From positions 1 to 43,720 of the forward strand of contig NZ_JAIUZI010000022.1 of assembly GCF_020171285.1 (NCBI RefSeq): DNA of 43,720 bases, written 5' to 3'. The notes below the pieces were generated by a model. It ran no database searches, was not told the origin of the DNA, and worked only from the letters and a program-made list of their open reading frames with translations. Positions 34,038-41,336 of this stretch are shown piece after piece. Position numbers and translations under genes: made by a program. Each line of letters starts with the position of its first letter. The stretch's first letter is position 1. This stretch comes from Seohaeicola saemankumensis. GTDB taxonomy: Bacteria > Pseudomonadota > Alphaproteobacteria > Rhodobacterales > Rhodobacteraceae.

Positions 34038-34055
34038 GGGGCCGATCACGGCCCC
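34038..34055 (+). promoter_or_regulatory. Hairpin in cytochrome upstream region
   Basis: GGGGCCG and CGGCCCC pair perfectly around an ATCA loop. There is no T-run. It lies just upstream of the small leader frame and the cytochrome gene and may mark the 5' end of the transcript. Confidence 0.4.
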
Positions 34056-34075
34056 GTTACCCTTGACCGGAGGAC

Positions 34076-34102
34076 ATGTGGACTCTGTATTTCAAGGAGT
34101 AA
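34076..34102 (+). CDS. Possible 8-residue leader peptide ahead of the 12-haem cytochrome
   Basis: ATG 34076 is preceded by GGAGG at good spacing and encodes MWTLYFKE before TAA at 34100-34102. The cytochrome's own ribosome-binding site AAGGAG lies inside its last two codons, and its stop is 5 bp before the cytochrome GTG start. Translation of the leader would therefore cover and then release the cytochrome's ribosome-binding site. A chance frame cannot be excluded. Confidence 0.4.
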   Translation: MWTLYFKE

Positions 34103-34107
34103 CTTCT

Positions 34108-36456
34108 GTGAGACGCGTACTGCTAGCTATGGCCCTGATTCTGGGCGCAGCCACGTGGGCGGCGGCGCAGGATGTACCTGAGAAGGTGGATCCGGCGGTG
34201 GCGGCCGAAAAGGGCTGTCTGAGCTGCCACGAGGGAATCGAAGATTTTACCTCGGGCATCATGATGGAAACGATCCACGCAATGGGACCGGATTACAACG
34301 ATCCGGGCGGCTGCGTTGTGTGCCACGGCGGCACCCCCGGCGGGCTGACCGCCGAGGAGGCTCATGCCGGCACCCCGGCCGATCTGGCCGAGGCGGGCGG
34401 GCCGCACACATTCTACCCCGATCCCGGGGCGGTGTGGATCGCGGATAAATCCTGTGGCCAGTGCCATGACGGCTATGCAGAGCGTCTGATCAAGTCGCTG
34501 ATGAACACCGAGGCGGGCAAGCTGCAGGGCAACCTGTGGTCCTGGGGCGTGATCGACACGCACCGGTCTGTTTACGGCAACTATACGCTGGTGGACGAGG
34601 ATGGGTACGAGCCGAGCGTCGGCACGGATGCCTACAAGGAATACATCCTGGCCTATGCCGAGGCGCACCCCGATCAGCTGCCATCGTCGATGGAGCAGGT
34701 GCCGGAGGTCGATGTCAACGCGATCTCGGAGCACCCGAACCTGGCCGGCATCACCTATTCGCGCCAGCAGTGCCAACGCTGCCATGTGGGCGTGAATGGA
34801 CGTGAAAAGCGCGGCGACTATCGCGGCGCGGGCTGTTCGTCGTGCCACGTGCCCTATTCGAACGAGGGGCTGTACGAAGGCAACGACCCGACCGTCAGCA
34901 GGGACCAGCCCGGCAAGCTGATGACGCACCAGATGCAGGCGACTCGGAAATCCGTGGTCAAGCACGGCGACGTGGAATATTCGGGCATTCCGACCGAGAC
35001 CTGCGTCAGCTGTCACAATCGCGGCAAGCGGATCGGCGTCAGCTATCAGGGCATCATGGAGTTCCCCTATGGGTCGCCCTATAGCCCGACCGGCGGCAAG
35101 CAGCCGAAACTGCACACCAAGAACTACCTCTACATCAAGGAAGACCTGCACCACGCGGTCGAATCCCGCGAAGGCAACCCGGAGGGCGGCATGCTCTGCC
35201 AGGACTGCCACACCACGGTCGACATGCATGGCGACGGCAACCTGCCGGGCACCACGCTGGCGCAGGTGGAGATCGAGTGCGAGGATTGTCACGGCACGGT
35301 TGCCAAGTTCCCCTGGGAACTGCCGCTGGGCTATGGCGAGGAGTTCCAGTCGGATCTGACCGCCGACGCGCGTGGCATGGCCGACGACGTGACCGCCGAA
35401 CAGTACTTTGCCACGATGTATGATGCCGAGGACGGCTATCTGCTGACTGCGCGGGGCAACCCGTTCGGCAACGTGGTCAAGAAGGGTTCGAAGGTCATCA
35501 TGCACTCGGCCTCGGGGCTGGATTTCGAGGTTCCGGTTCTCAAGCAGATCAGCCTGGACGGCACCTGGAAGTCGAAGGACGCCGAGGTGGCGATGAACCG
35601 GGTCGGCAAGCACATGGAGAGCATGGAATGCTATGCCTGCCACGCCGACTGGGCGCCGCAGTGCTATGGCTGCCACATCACGGTGGACTATTCCGAGGGC
35701 AAGACCGACGTCGACTGGATCACCAATGCCAACAATCGCGGCGAAGATGGCCTGACCGCCGATGCGCCGCTGGGCACCAATGGTCTGACCGGCCCCGGCA
35801 AGGTGTCGGAAACCCGGTCCTACCTGCGCTGGGAAGAGCCGATCCTGGGGATCAACGGCGAAGGTCGGGTCAGCCCGCTGATGCCGGGGTGCCAGGTGAT
35901 CACCACCGTGATCGACAAGGACGGCAATACCGTCGTGCACAACGAGACCTGGATGACCCCGGATGCCGGCGGCACCAAGGGTCTGGACCATGCCGCGGTG
36001 CAGCCGCACACGGCGGGGCGTCAGGCCCGCAGCTGCGAGAGCTGCCACAACAATCCCAAGGCATTGGGATATGGCATCTCGGGCGGCCGGTTCCTGAACG
36101 GCTACGACAAGGGCTTTGTGGTGGATCTGAAAACCGCGAACGGCGATATCCTGCCGCAGCAGTATCAGTACCAGTCGCAGCCGGTGCCGTCGCTGGATCA
36201 CGACCTGAGCCGGATCGTGACCGAGGACGGCAAGCAGCTGGTCACCGTCGGGTCGCACTGGCCGCTGACCGGTCCGCTGCCGCAGGAGATGCGCGAGAAG
36301 ATGGAGCGCACGGGCCTGTGCATGGGCTGCCACCAAAACATGACCAACGAGGAGCTGTGGAGTGCAGTGAACTCGCCTGAGTTCGTCGACAACGAGGAAC
36401 ATCAGGAAGTCATGAACCAGGCGGTGCATGCCCTGGCCGAGAAGAAGTCCGAGTGA
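34108..36456 (+). CDS. Periplasmic 12-haem c-type cytochrome
   Basis: 782 residues. GTG 34108 has AAGGAG 8 nt upstream and gives a signal peptide ending near AAAQ (residue 20). I count twelve CxxCH haem sites: CLSCH, CVVCH, CGQCH, CQRCH, CSSCH, CVSCH, CQDCH, CEDCH, CYACH, CYGCH, CESCH and CMGCH. There is no membrane anchor, so the protein is probably soluble in the periplasm. The spacing does not match octahaem tetrathionate or hydroxylamine enzymes as I know them, so I do not assign a reaction. It may be a catalytic multihaem reductase or oxidase, or an electron reservoir. FNR-type sites upstream and the divergent ccmFHI genes point to low-oxygen expression with its own assembly help. Confidence 0.9.
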   Translation: MRRVLLAMALILGAATWAAAQDVPEKVDPAVAAEKGCLSCHEGIEDFTSGIMMETIHAMGPDYNDPGGCVVCHGGTPGGLTAEEAHAGTPADLAEAGGPHTFYPDPGAVWIADKSCGQCHDGYAERLIKSLMNTEAGKLQGNLWSWGVIDTHRSVYGNYTLVDEDGYEPSVGTDAYKEYILAYAEAHPDQLPSSMEQVPEVDVNAISEHPNLAGITYSRQQCQRCHVGVNGREKRGDYRGAGCSSCHVPYSNEGLYEGNDPTVSRDQPGKLMTHQMQATRKSVVKHGDVEYSGIPTETCVSCHNRGKRIGVSYQGIMEFPYGSPYSPTGGKQPKLHTKNYLYIKEDLHHAVESREGNPEGGMLCQDCHTTVDMHGDGNLPGTTLAQVEIECEDCHGTVAKFPWELPLGYGEEFQSDLTADARGMADDVTAEQYFATMYDAEDGYLLTARGNPFGNVVKKGSKVIMHSASGLDFEVPVLKQISLDGTWKSKDAEVAMNRVGKHMESMECYACHADWAPQCYGCHITVDYSEGKTDVDWITNANNRGEDGLTADAPLGTNGLTGPGKVSETRSYLRWEEPILGINGEGRVSPLMPGCQVITTVIDKDGNTVVHNETWMTPDAGGTKGLDHAAVQPHTAGRQARSCESCHNNPKALGYGISGGRFLNGYDKGFVVDLKTANGDILPQQYQYQSQPVPSLDHDLSRIVTEDGKQLVTVGSHWPLTGPLPQEMREKMERTGLCMGCHQNMTNEELWSAVNSPEFVDNEEHQEVMNQAVHALAEKKSE

Positions 36457-36465
36457 GCCATCGGT

Positions 36466-36499
36466 CCGGCCGCGTCCCTGCGGCCGGGCTTTCCTTTTT
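36466..36499 (+). terminator. Terminator-like hairpin after the 12-haem cytochrome
   Basis: CCGGCCGC and GCGGCCGG (36466-36473, 36480-36487) form a perfect 8-bp stem, followed by a pyrimidine-rich stretch that ends in a T5 run (36495-36499). The T-run is offset by about 7 nt, so it may be a partial terminator that reduces expression of the next gene. Confidence 0.65.
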
Positions 36500-36520
36500 C
36501 CAAAGACAGGGAGTATGCCG

Positions 36521-36892
36521 ATGCGCGCGATCCTGACACTGACAGTCTCAGCCCTGCTGCTGGCGGCTCCGGCCCATGCCGGGTCGCACGGCGGGGCCTA
36601 TATGGCGGAGGAGCTGATGTCGCCCTGCCAGGAGGCCGACAACGATGCCCGCTGGGGCGAGGCCGCCGAAACCGAATGCGAACAGTACATCATGGGGTTT
36701 GTCGACGCCCTGAAGGCGACCGGCATGGCCGGTGAGGGCACCAAGATCTGCCCGCCGGAACTGAACACGGCGGACGAGGTGCGCTGGGCGCTGCTGCGCT
36801 GGGTGCATGCCGATTATACGGCGCGCAAGAAGATGCCCGCCGCGGATGCCATGATCGGCACGCTGAGCGAGGCCTTTGCCTGCGGTCAGTAA
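36521..36892 (+). CDS. Rap1a/Tai-like exported small protein
   Basis: 123 residues. Two in-frame ATGs exist (36515, 36521); the second has correct spacing from AGGGAG and begins a clear signal peptide (1-18, ending AHA). The mature part matches the Rap1a/Tai pattern: ECEQYIMGFVDAL, then ICPPELNTADEVRWALLRWVHAD and a terminal EAFACGQ, with four cysteines likely in disulphides. The family includes T6SS immunity proteins, but most members in Rhodobacteraceae are not linked to T6SS. Here it is co-directional with the 12-haem cytochrome, so a periplasmic partner role is as plausible as immunity. No T6SS genes are in the window. Confidence 0.7.
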   Translation: MRAILTLTVSALLLAAPAHAGSHGGAYMAEELMSPCQEADNDARWGEAAETECEQYIMGFVDALKATGMAGEGTKICPPELNTADEVRWALLRWVHADYTARKKMPAADAMIGTLSEAFACGQ

Positions 36893-37016
36893 ACGGTTGT
36901 CATGATGATCGGCGGCGTGTCCGGATGACACCGGGCGCGCCGTTTTCTGTTGCGTCTTCTTGACAGCGACCGTGCGGCGCGCGCCTGATGGGGCGGTTTT
37001 ATCTGGGAGCGTGAGC

Positions 37017-37421
37017 ATGGAGATTCTCAAGGCAGGCAGTCGCCCGACGCTGAAGGCGCGGAGCGAATGGTTCACCGGCACCGTCTGGCAGGATCCGGTG
37101 ATCGAGGCGCCGGAGCCGGCGCGGCTTCGGGCGCTGCGGGTGCATTTCGAACCCGGCGCACGCACGGCATGGCACACCCATCCGCTGGGCCAGACGCTGT
37201 ATGTGCTGACCGGTGTCGGGCTGGTGGGTCTGCGCGGGCAGGCGCCGCAGGTGATCCGGCCCGGCGACACGGTCTGGATTCCGCCCGGCGAGGAGCATTG
37301 GCACGGCGCCGGGCCGGAAACCGGCATGGCGCATCTGGCGATGCAGGAGGCGCTGGACGGATCGGTGGCGGTCTGGCTGGAGCATGTGACGGACGCGGAT
37401 TATCTGGCGGCGCCTGCATAG
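37017..37421 (+). CDS. Cupin-domain protein
   Basis: 134 residues. ATG 37017 has GGGAG 7 nt upstream. The single cupin barrel has motif 1 (HFEPGARTAWHTHPLGQTLYVLTG, with the His-x-His pair) and motif 2 (GDTVWIPPGEEHWHGAG). It probably binds a divalent metal. The sequence resembles small cupins often annotated as carboxymuconolactone-decarboxylase-associated or TehB-like, but no reaction can be assigned. It precedes the GntR-controlled O-demethylase operon and may take part in the same aromatic pathway. A TTGACA at 36960-36965 could be part of its promoter, though no good -10 follows. Confidence 0.8.
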   Translation: MEILKAGSRPTLKARSEWFTGTVWQDPVIEAPEPARLRALRVHFEPGARTAWHTHPLGQTLYVLTGVGLVGLRGQAPQVIRPGDTVWIPPGEEHWHGAGPETGMAHLAMQEALDGSVAVWLEHVTDADYLAAPA

Positions 37422-37447
37422 CGCGTGCGGGCGGTAATCGCCGCGGA

Positions 37448-37455
37448 TGTATACA
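37448..37455. promoter_or_regulatory. Upstream TGTATACA operator candidate
   Basis: An 8-bp palindrome TGTATACA, identical to the one at 37511-37518 and exactly 63 bp upstream of it, which is six turns of DNA. Both lie ahead of the GntR gene. Confidence 0.55.
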
Positions 37456-37498
37456 AACACTAAGGTCCGTGCGCCGTGAATAGCCGAAATTTCGCCCA

Positions 37499-37528
37499 TT
37501 GACAGAATCCTGTATACAATTCTAGGCT
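37499..37528 (+). promoter_or_regulatory. Promoter with embedded TGTATACA site before the GntR gene
   Basis: TTGACA at 37499-37504 is a perfect -35 hexamer; TAGGCT at 37523-37528 with an 18-bp spacer is a possible -10. The second TGTATACA palindrome (37511-37518) lies in the spacer, so a bound repressor would block polymerase. GntR/FCD proteins commonly bind TNGTNNNACNA-type sites, and TGTATACA fits that form. Confidence 0.6.
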
Positions 37529-37577
37529 TCCTGACGAACGGCGGTCCGATCGTGGCCGGGTTCACTGGGGAGGAAAC

Positions 37578-38312
37578 ATGGCGGGCGAGGACCGGCTGAC
37601 GCAGTTCGACAAGGCCCTGCTGGGGTTGCGGTCGCTGGTGATGAGCGGCGAGTTCGAGGTCAGCGCGCGGCTGCCCGAGGTGTCGCTGTCGGAGCGGCTC
37701 GGCATTTCGCGCACGCCGCTGCGCCAGGCGATGGACCGGCTGGTCAGCGAGGGTCTGCTGGAGCGGATCGACACCGGCGGCTGCCGGGTGGCCAGTTTCA
37801 CCATCGAGGACATCACCGACGCGATCGAGATCCGGGGCGTGATCGAAGGCACCGCCGCCCGGCTGGCCGCCGAGCGGGGCGCCGATCCGGGCCTGTTGGC
37901 GGAGGCGGATCGGGTGCTGGAGCAGATCGACGCGGCGCTGGACGCGCCGGGGGGTGCGGATTTCGACGCCTATGTGCGGCTGAACGCGCGGTTCCACGAT
38001 CTGCTGGCGCGGCTGGCCGGCAGCGCAGTGATCCGGCGCGAGGCGGAGCGGGTGGCGCGGCTGCCGCTGGCTTCGCCGTCGTCGTTCCTGCAGGGGCAGG
38101 AGCTCTATCCGGATTTTCAGGCCTCGCTGGTGCGGGCGCAACGGCATCACCGGCTGATCCTGTCCGCGATCCGGGGGCGCGAGGGCGCCCGCGCCGAGGC
38201 GCTGGCGCGCGAACATGCGCGGCTGGCGCGCGAGAACCTGGAATATCTGACCAAGACCGAACCGAGCCTTGCGACCCGCGTGCCGGGTTTTGCGCTGGTG
38301 TCGGACGGGTAG
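37578..38312 (+). CDS. GntR-family regulator with FCD ligand domain
   Basis: 244 residues. ATG 37578 follows GGGGAGGAA. The winged helix (about 10-75) has LPEVSLSERLGISRTPLRQAMDRLVSEGLLERI, the canonical GntR recognition region. The FCD domain (about 85-225) begins ITDAIEIRGVIEGTAARLAAERG and includes LNARFHDLLARLAG, with the Asp/His residues that bind metal and ligand in this class. It should repress itself and the downstream O-demethylase and TRAP genes through the paired TGTATACA sites, responding to a carboxylic or aromatic acid. It lies 29 bp before the O-demethylase gene. Confidence 0.92.
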   Translation: MAGEDRLTQFDKALLGLRSLVMSGEFEVSARLPEVSLSERLGISRTPLRQAMDRLVSEGLLERIDTGGCRVASFTIEDITDAIEIRGVIEGTAARLAAERGADPGLLAEADRVLEQIDAALDAPGGADFDAYVRLNARFHDLLARLAGSAVIRREAERVARLPLASPSSFLQGQELYPDFQASLVRAQRHHRLILSAIRGREGARAEALAREHARLARENLEYLTKTEPSLATRVPGFALVSDG

Positions 38313-38341
38313 TTGAACGCTCTGGGGAGGGAGTTGAGGAA

Positions 38342-39745
38342 ATGCCAAGTCTGTCTGATGTAATCGCGCAGAACGCCAATCCGGTGGAGATGCTGCGCAA
38401 TTCGAAGATCGGGATGTATGTGTATCCGGTGGTGGCGCCCGAGTTCACCAACTGGCGCGATGAACAGCGCGCGTGGCGCGACAGCGCGGTGCTGTTCGAC
38501 CAGACGCACCACATGGACGAGCTGATCGTCGAGGGGCCGGACGCGGCGGCGTTCCTGGCCCATGTGGGGATCAACGGGTTCGGCAATTTCGACCTGAACC
38601 GGGCCAAGCATTTCGTGCCGGTCACCCCGGCGGGCCATGTCGTGGGCGACATGATCATTTTCCGCGAGCGCGACGACAAGTTCATCCTGGTGGGCCGCGC
38701 ACCGACGGCGAACTGGACCAAGTTCCAGGCGGCGGTGGGCAAGTGGAAAGTGCGGCTGATCCACGATCCGCGTTCGGATTCGCGCCCCGATGGCGAGCGG
38801 ATCATGCGGACCCATTACCGGTTCCAGATCCAGGGACCCGATGCGCCGAAAATCTTTGAAAAGATGAATGGCGGGCCGGTGCCGGAGATCAAGTTCTTTC
38901 ACGTCGACTGGATCAACATCGGCGGGCGAAGGGTGCAGGCGCTGCGCCATGGCATGTCGGGGGCGCCGGGGCTGGAGGTCTGGGGGCCATATGCGGATAA
39001 GCATTACATCCAGAGCACCATCCTGCAGGCGGCGCGGGATGCCGGCGTCAACCTGGTGCAATGCGGCAGCCGCGCCTATTCGACCAACACGCTGGAGTCG
39101 GGCTGGATCCCGTCGCCGTTGCCCGGCATCTATACCGGCGGCGGCATGATGGCCGAATACCGCGACTGGCTGGGCGCCGACAGTTACGAGGCGGTAGGCA
39201 GCATCGGCGGCAGCTATGTCAGCGACAACATCGAGGATTATTACGTGAACCCCTTCGAGCTGGGCTATGGGTTCTACATCGGCTGGAAGAAGGACGATTT
39301 CATCGGCAAGGCGGCGCTGGCGACGATGAAGGACGGGCCGAACCGCAAGAAGGTGACATTCGAGTGGAACAAGGAGGATGTTCTGAAGGTCATCGCCAGC
39401 GGGTTCGAGGAAGGCACGCCCTATAAGTGGATCGATTTCCCCCAGCCCAACTATGCCTCGTCCAGCGCCGATATGGTGATGCTGGGTGACCGGATGGTCG
39501 GCATGTCGATGTTCAACGGCTTCAGCTTCAACGAACGCTGTATGCTGAGCCTGGGCGTGGTCGACGCCAGTGTCGAGGAGGGCGATGTGCTGACGATGAA
39601 GTGGGGGGAGCCGGATGACACCGGCAAGACCTCGACCGAGACCCACAGGCAGGCAGAGATCCGGGTGCGGGTGGCGCCCACACCCTACGCGCGGGAGGCG
39701 CGCGAGAACTACGCCGACAGCTGGCGGACCAAGACGACCGGCTGA
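38342..39745 (+). CDS. LigM/DesA-type tetrahydrofolate-dependent aromatic O-demethylase
   Basis: 467 residues, GcvT (aminomethyltransferase) fold. From memory the sequence follows Sphingobium LigM closely along its whole length: NPVEMLRNSKIGMYVYPVVAPEF, LFDQTHHMDELIVEGPDA, FVPVTPAGHVVGDMIIF, LRHGMSGAPGLEVWGPY, NTLESGWIPSPLPGIYTG and NIEDYYVNPFELGYG. The tyrosine (Tyr28) and second histidine (His57) line up with residues I recall as active-site residues of LigM. Such enzymes transfer the methyl group of vanillate, syringate or 3-O-methylgallate to tetrahydrofolate. Length fits LigM (about 470) rather than DMSP demethylase DmdA (about 370). Followed by a TRAP transporter and preceded by a GntR regulator, it suggests uptake and demethylation of a methoxylated acid. 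The substrate is inferred. Confidence 0.8.
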   Translation: MPSLSDVIAQNANPVEMLRNSKIGMYVYPVVAPEFTNWRDEQRAWRDSAVLFDQTHHMDELIVEGPDAAAFLAHVGINGFGNFDLNRAKHFVPVTPAGHVVGDMIIFRERDDKFILVGRAPTANWTKFQAAVGKWKVRLIHDPRSDSRPDGERIMRTHYRFQIQGPDAPKIFEKMNGGPVPEIKFFHVDWINIGGRRVQALRHGMSGAPGLEVWGPYADKHYIQSTILQAARDAGVNLVQCGSRAYSTNTLESGWIPSPLPGIYTGGGMMAEYRDWLGADSYEAVGSIGGSYVSDNIEDYYVNPFELGYGFYIGWKKDDFIGKAALATMKDGPNRKKVTFEWNKEDVLKVIASGFEEGTPYKWIDFPQPNYASSSADMVMLGDRMVGMSMFNGFSFNERCMLSLGVVDASVEEGDVLTMKWGEPDDTGKTSTETHRQAEIRVRVAPTPYAREARENYADSWRTKTTG

Positions 39746-39756
39746 TCGGCGCAGAC

Positions 39757-39788
39757 CCGCGCGCCCTGGCCCGAACCGGGGCGCGCGG
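39757..39788 (+). terminator. Hairpin between O-demethylase and TRAP binding-protein genes
   Basis: CCGCGCGCCC (39757-39766) pairs perfectly with GGGCGCGCGG (39779-39788). No T-run follows, so it may be an RNA-processing or partial termination signal that separates expression of the two genes. Confidence 0.5.
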
Positions 39789-39847
39789 CATTTACGTATC
39801 TGGCCTGCCGGTCCTGGGGATGGCGGGCTTTCATGGGAGGAAGCAAC

Positions 39848-40828
39848 ATGAACATCAAAACACGGATCATGGCCGCCGCGCTGGCGGTCGGGGTGGCGGC
39901 GCCGGTGGTGGCGGAAGAGCTGAAGTTTGCCAATTTCACACCGCCGTTCCACACCATCAACGCCAGCGTGATCGAGAAGCTGAACGCCGATCTGTCGGCG
40001 GCGACGGGCGGCGAGCTGACGGTGCGCGGCTATCACGGCGGCGAACTGGGCGCAGGCCCGGTGGAGCAATATGTGCGCGTGCTGCAGGGCGTTGCCGATC
40101 TGGGCTGGGGGCTGCCGGGGTATACCTCGTCGCAGTTTCAAAAGACGATGATTGCGGAACTGCCCAACACACTGACGCTGGACGCGCCGGGGTACGAGGC
40201 GCTGTGGAAAGCCTATGACCCGCATCTGAAGGCAGAGTTCCCGGGCACCGTTCCGGTGGCGCTGTGGACCTCGGAGCCGAACATTTTCATCATGAAGGAC
40301 CACGAGATCCGCAGCCCCGACGACCTGAAGGGGCTGAAGGTGCGGGTGGCCGGCGCCACGGCGGCGGATGTGGCGACCGCGCTGGGCGCGACGCCGGTGC
40401 AGATGCCAATCACGCAGGTTTACAACGCGCTGCAGACCGGGCTGATCGACGGGGTGATCACCGGTGCCTCGACGCTGTCGGATTTCAAGCTGGACGAGGT
40501 GGCCAACAGCTACACCCTGGGCGCGAACCTGGGCCGGCTGGTGTTCTGGGCGGTGCTGAACGAGGCCAAGTACAACGGTCTGTCGGACGCGCAGAAGGCC
40601 GCCGTGGATGCCGCCGCCGGCGTGGGCCTGTCGAAAAGCGCCGAAGACGCGTGGAACAAGACCGCCGATGCCGCGCTTGAGGTCGCACGGGCGGCCAGCG
40701 ACAACGTGGTGATCGATCTGAGCGACGCTGAGGTCGCCGCCTTTGCCGAGGCGGTTGCGGCGGTGACCAACGCCTATGTCGATAACGTCGGCGGTGGCGA
40801 TACGCTCAAGGCGATGCAGGGCATGTAA
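39848..40828 (+). CDS. TRAP transporter substrate-binding protein (DctP family), second system
   Basis: 326 residues. ATG 39848 follows GGGAGG and gives a signal peptide (1-22, ending VVA). Family motifs include YHGGELGAGPVEQYVRVLQG, DLKGLKVRVAGATAADV with the arginine of the carboxylate clamp, and NALQTGLIDGVITGAS. It belongs to a different DctP subgroup from the protein at 6712-7779. Its position behind a LigM-like O-demethylase suggests that it binds an aromatic or phenylpropanoid carboxylate, though no aromatic-specific feature can be read from the sequence. Confidence 0.92.
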   Translation: MNIKTRIMAAALAVGVAAPVVAEELKFANFTPPFHTINASVIEKLNADLSAATGGELTVRGYHGGELGAGPVEQYVRVLQGVADLGWGLPGYTSSQFQKTMIAELPNTLTLDAPGYEALWKAYDPHLKAEFPGTVPVALWTSEPNIFIMKDHEIRSPDDLKGLKVRVAGATAADVATALGATPVQMPITQVYNALQTGLIDGVITGASTLSDFKLDEVANSYTLGANLGRLVFWAVLNEAKYNGLSDAQKAAVDAAAGVGLSKSAEDAWNKTADAALEVARAASDNVVIDLSDAEVAAFAEAVAAVTNAYVDNVGGGDTLKAMQGM

Positions 40829-40832
40829 GCGC

Positions 40833-41336
40833 GTGCGGAAACTGCGGACCATCGCGGACGGGCTGATTGGCCTGTGCGCAACAATTGGCGCCCTCGGCCT
40901 GTTGGTCGAGGTCGCCGTCATTCTGGTCGACGTGATCGGCCGGGCGCTGGGCAAGCCGCTGTTCGGGTCGCAGGACCTAATCACCATGACCATGGTGATC
41001 CTGGTGTTCGGCGGCATGGCGCTGTGCGACCGCATGGGCGGCCACGTGGCGGTGGACATCTTCGAGCGCTATTTCCCGCGCGGGTTCAACCGGGCGGTGG
41101 ACGTGATTTCGGCGCTGATCGGGGCGGTGATTTTCCTGGCGCTGGCCTGGGCGGTCTATGAAAGCGCGAAGCTGTCGGTGATGCTGAACCTGTCGACCAA
41201 CCTGTTGAACCTGCCCAAGGTCTGGTTCCAGTGGGCGCTTTGCGGCTTTGCCGTGGTGACGGCGCTGGCGATGGCGCTGCGGGCGGCGGAACTGGCGCTG
41301 TCGGGGCGTGACGTGCGCGGGACGGTGCGGCAATGA
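40833..41336 (+). CDS. TRAP transporter small membrane subunit (DctQ family), second system
   Basis: 167 residues. The only start that avoids overlap with the binding-protein gene is GTG 40833, 4 bp after its stop; the ribosome-binding site (CAGGGC) is poor, so expression may depend on coupling. Four membrane helices are seen (about 10-33, 47-66, 85-105 and 130-150). Family residues LVDVIGRALGKPLFGSQDL and MALCDRMGGHVAVDIFERYFP are typical. It ends in an ATGA overlap with the large subunit. Confidence 0.9.
   Translation: MRKLRTIADGLIGLCATIGALGLLVEVAVILVDVIGRALGKPLFGSQDLITMTMVILVFGGMALCDRMGGHVAVDIFERYFPRGFNRAVDVISALIGAVIFLALAWAVYESAKLSVMLNLSTNLLNLPKVWFQWALCGFAVVTALAMALRAAELALSGRDVRGTVRQ

Noticed and set aside
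34123..36429. 768-codon reverse-strand open frame
   Set aside because: It is antisense to the 12-haem cytochrome, whose CxxCH series and signal peptide prove the forward frame.
36521..36892. T6SS immunity protein assignment for the Rap1a/Tai-like gene
   Set aside because: No effector or T6SS gene is nearby; only the fold-level family is supported.
38342..39745. DMSP demethylase DmdA
   Set aside because: Length (467) and the run of LigM-like motifs fit aromatic O-demethylases better than the roughly 370-residue DmdA.
38147..41059. Very long reverse-strand open frame (970 codons)
   Set aside because: It lies antisense to the GntR, O-demethylase and TRAP genes, has low-complexity His/Arg/Pro-rich composition, and is an artefact of high GC at third positions.
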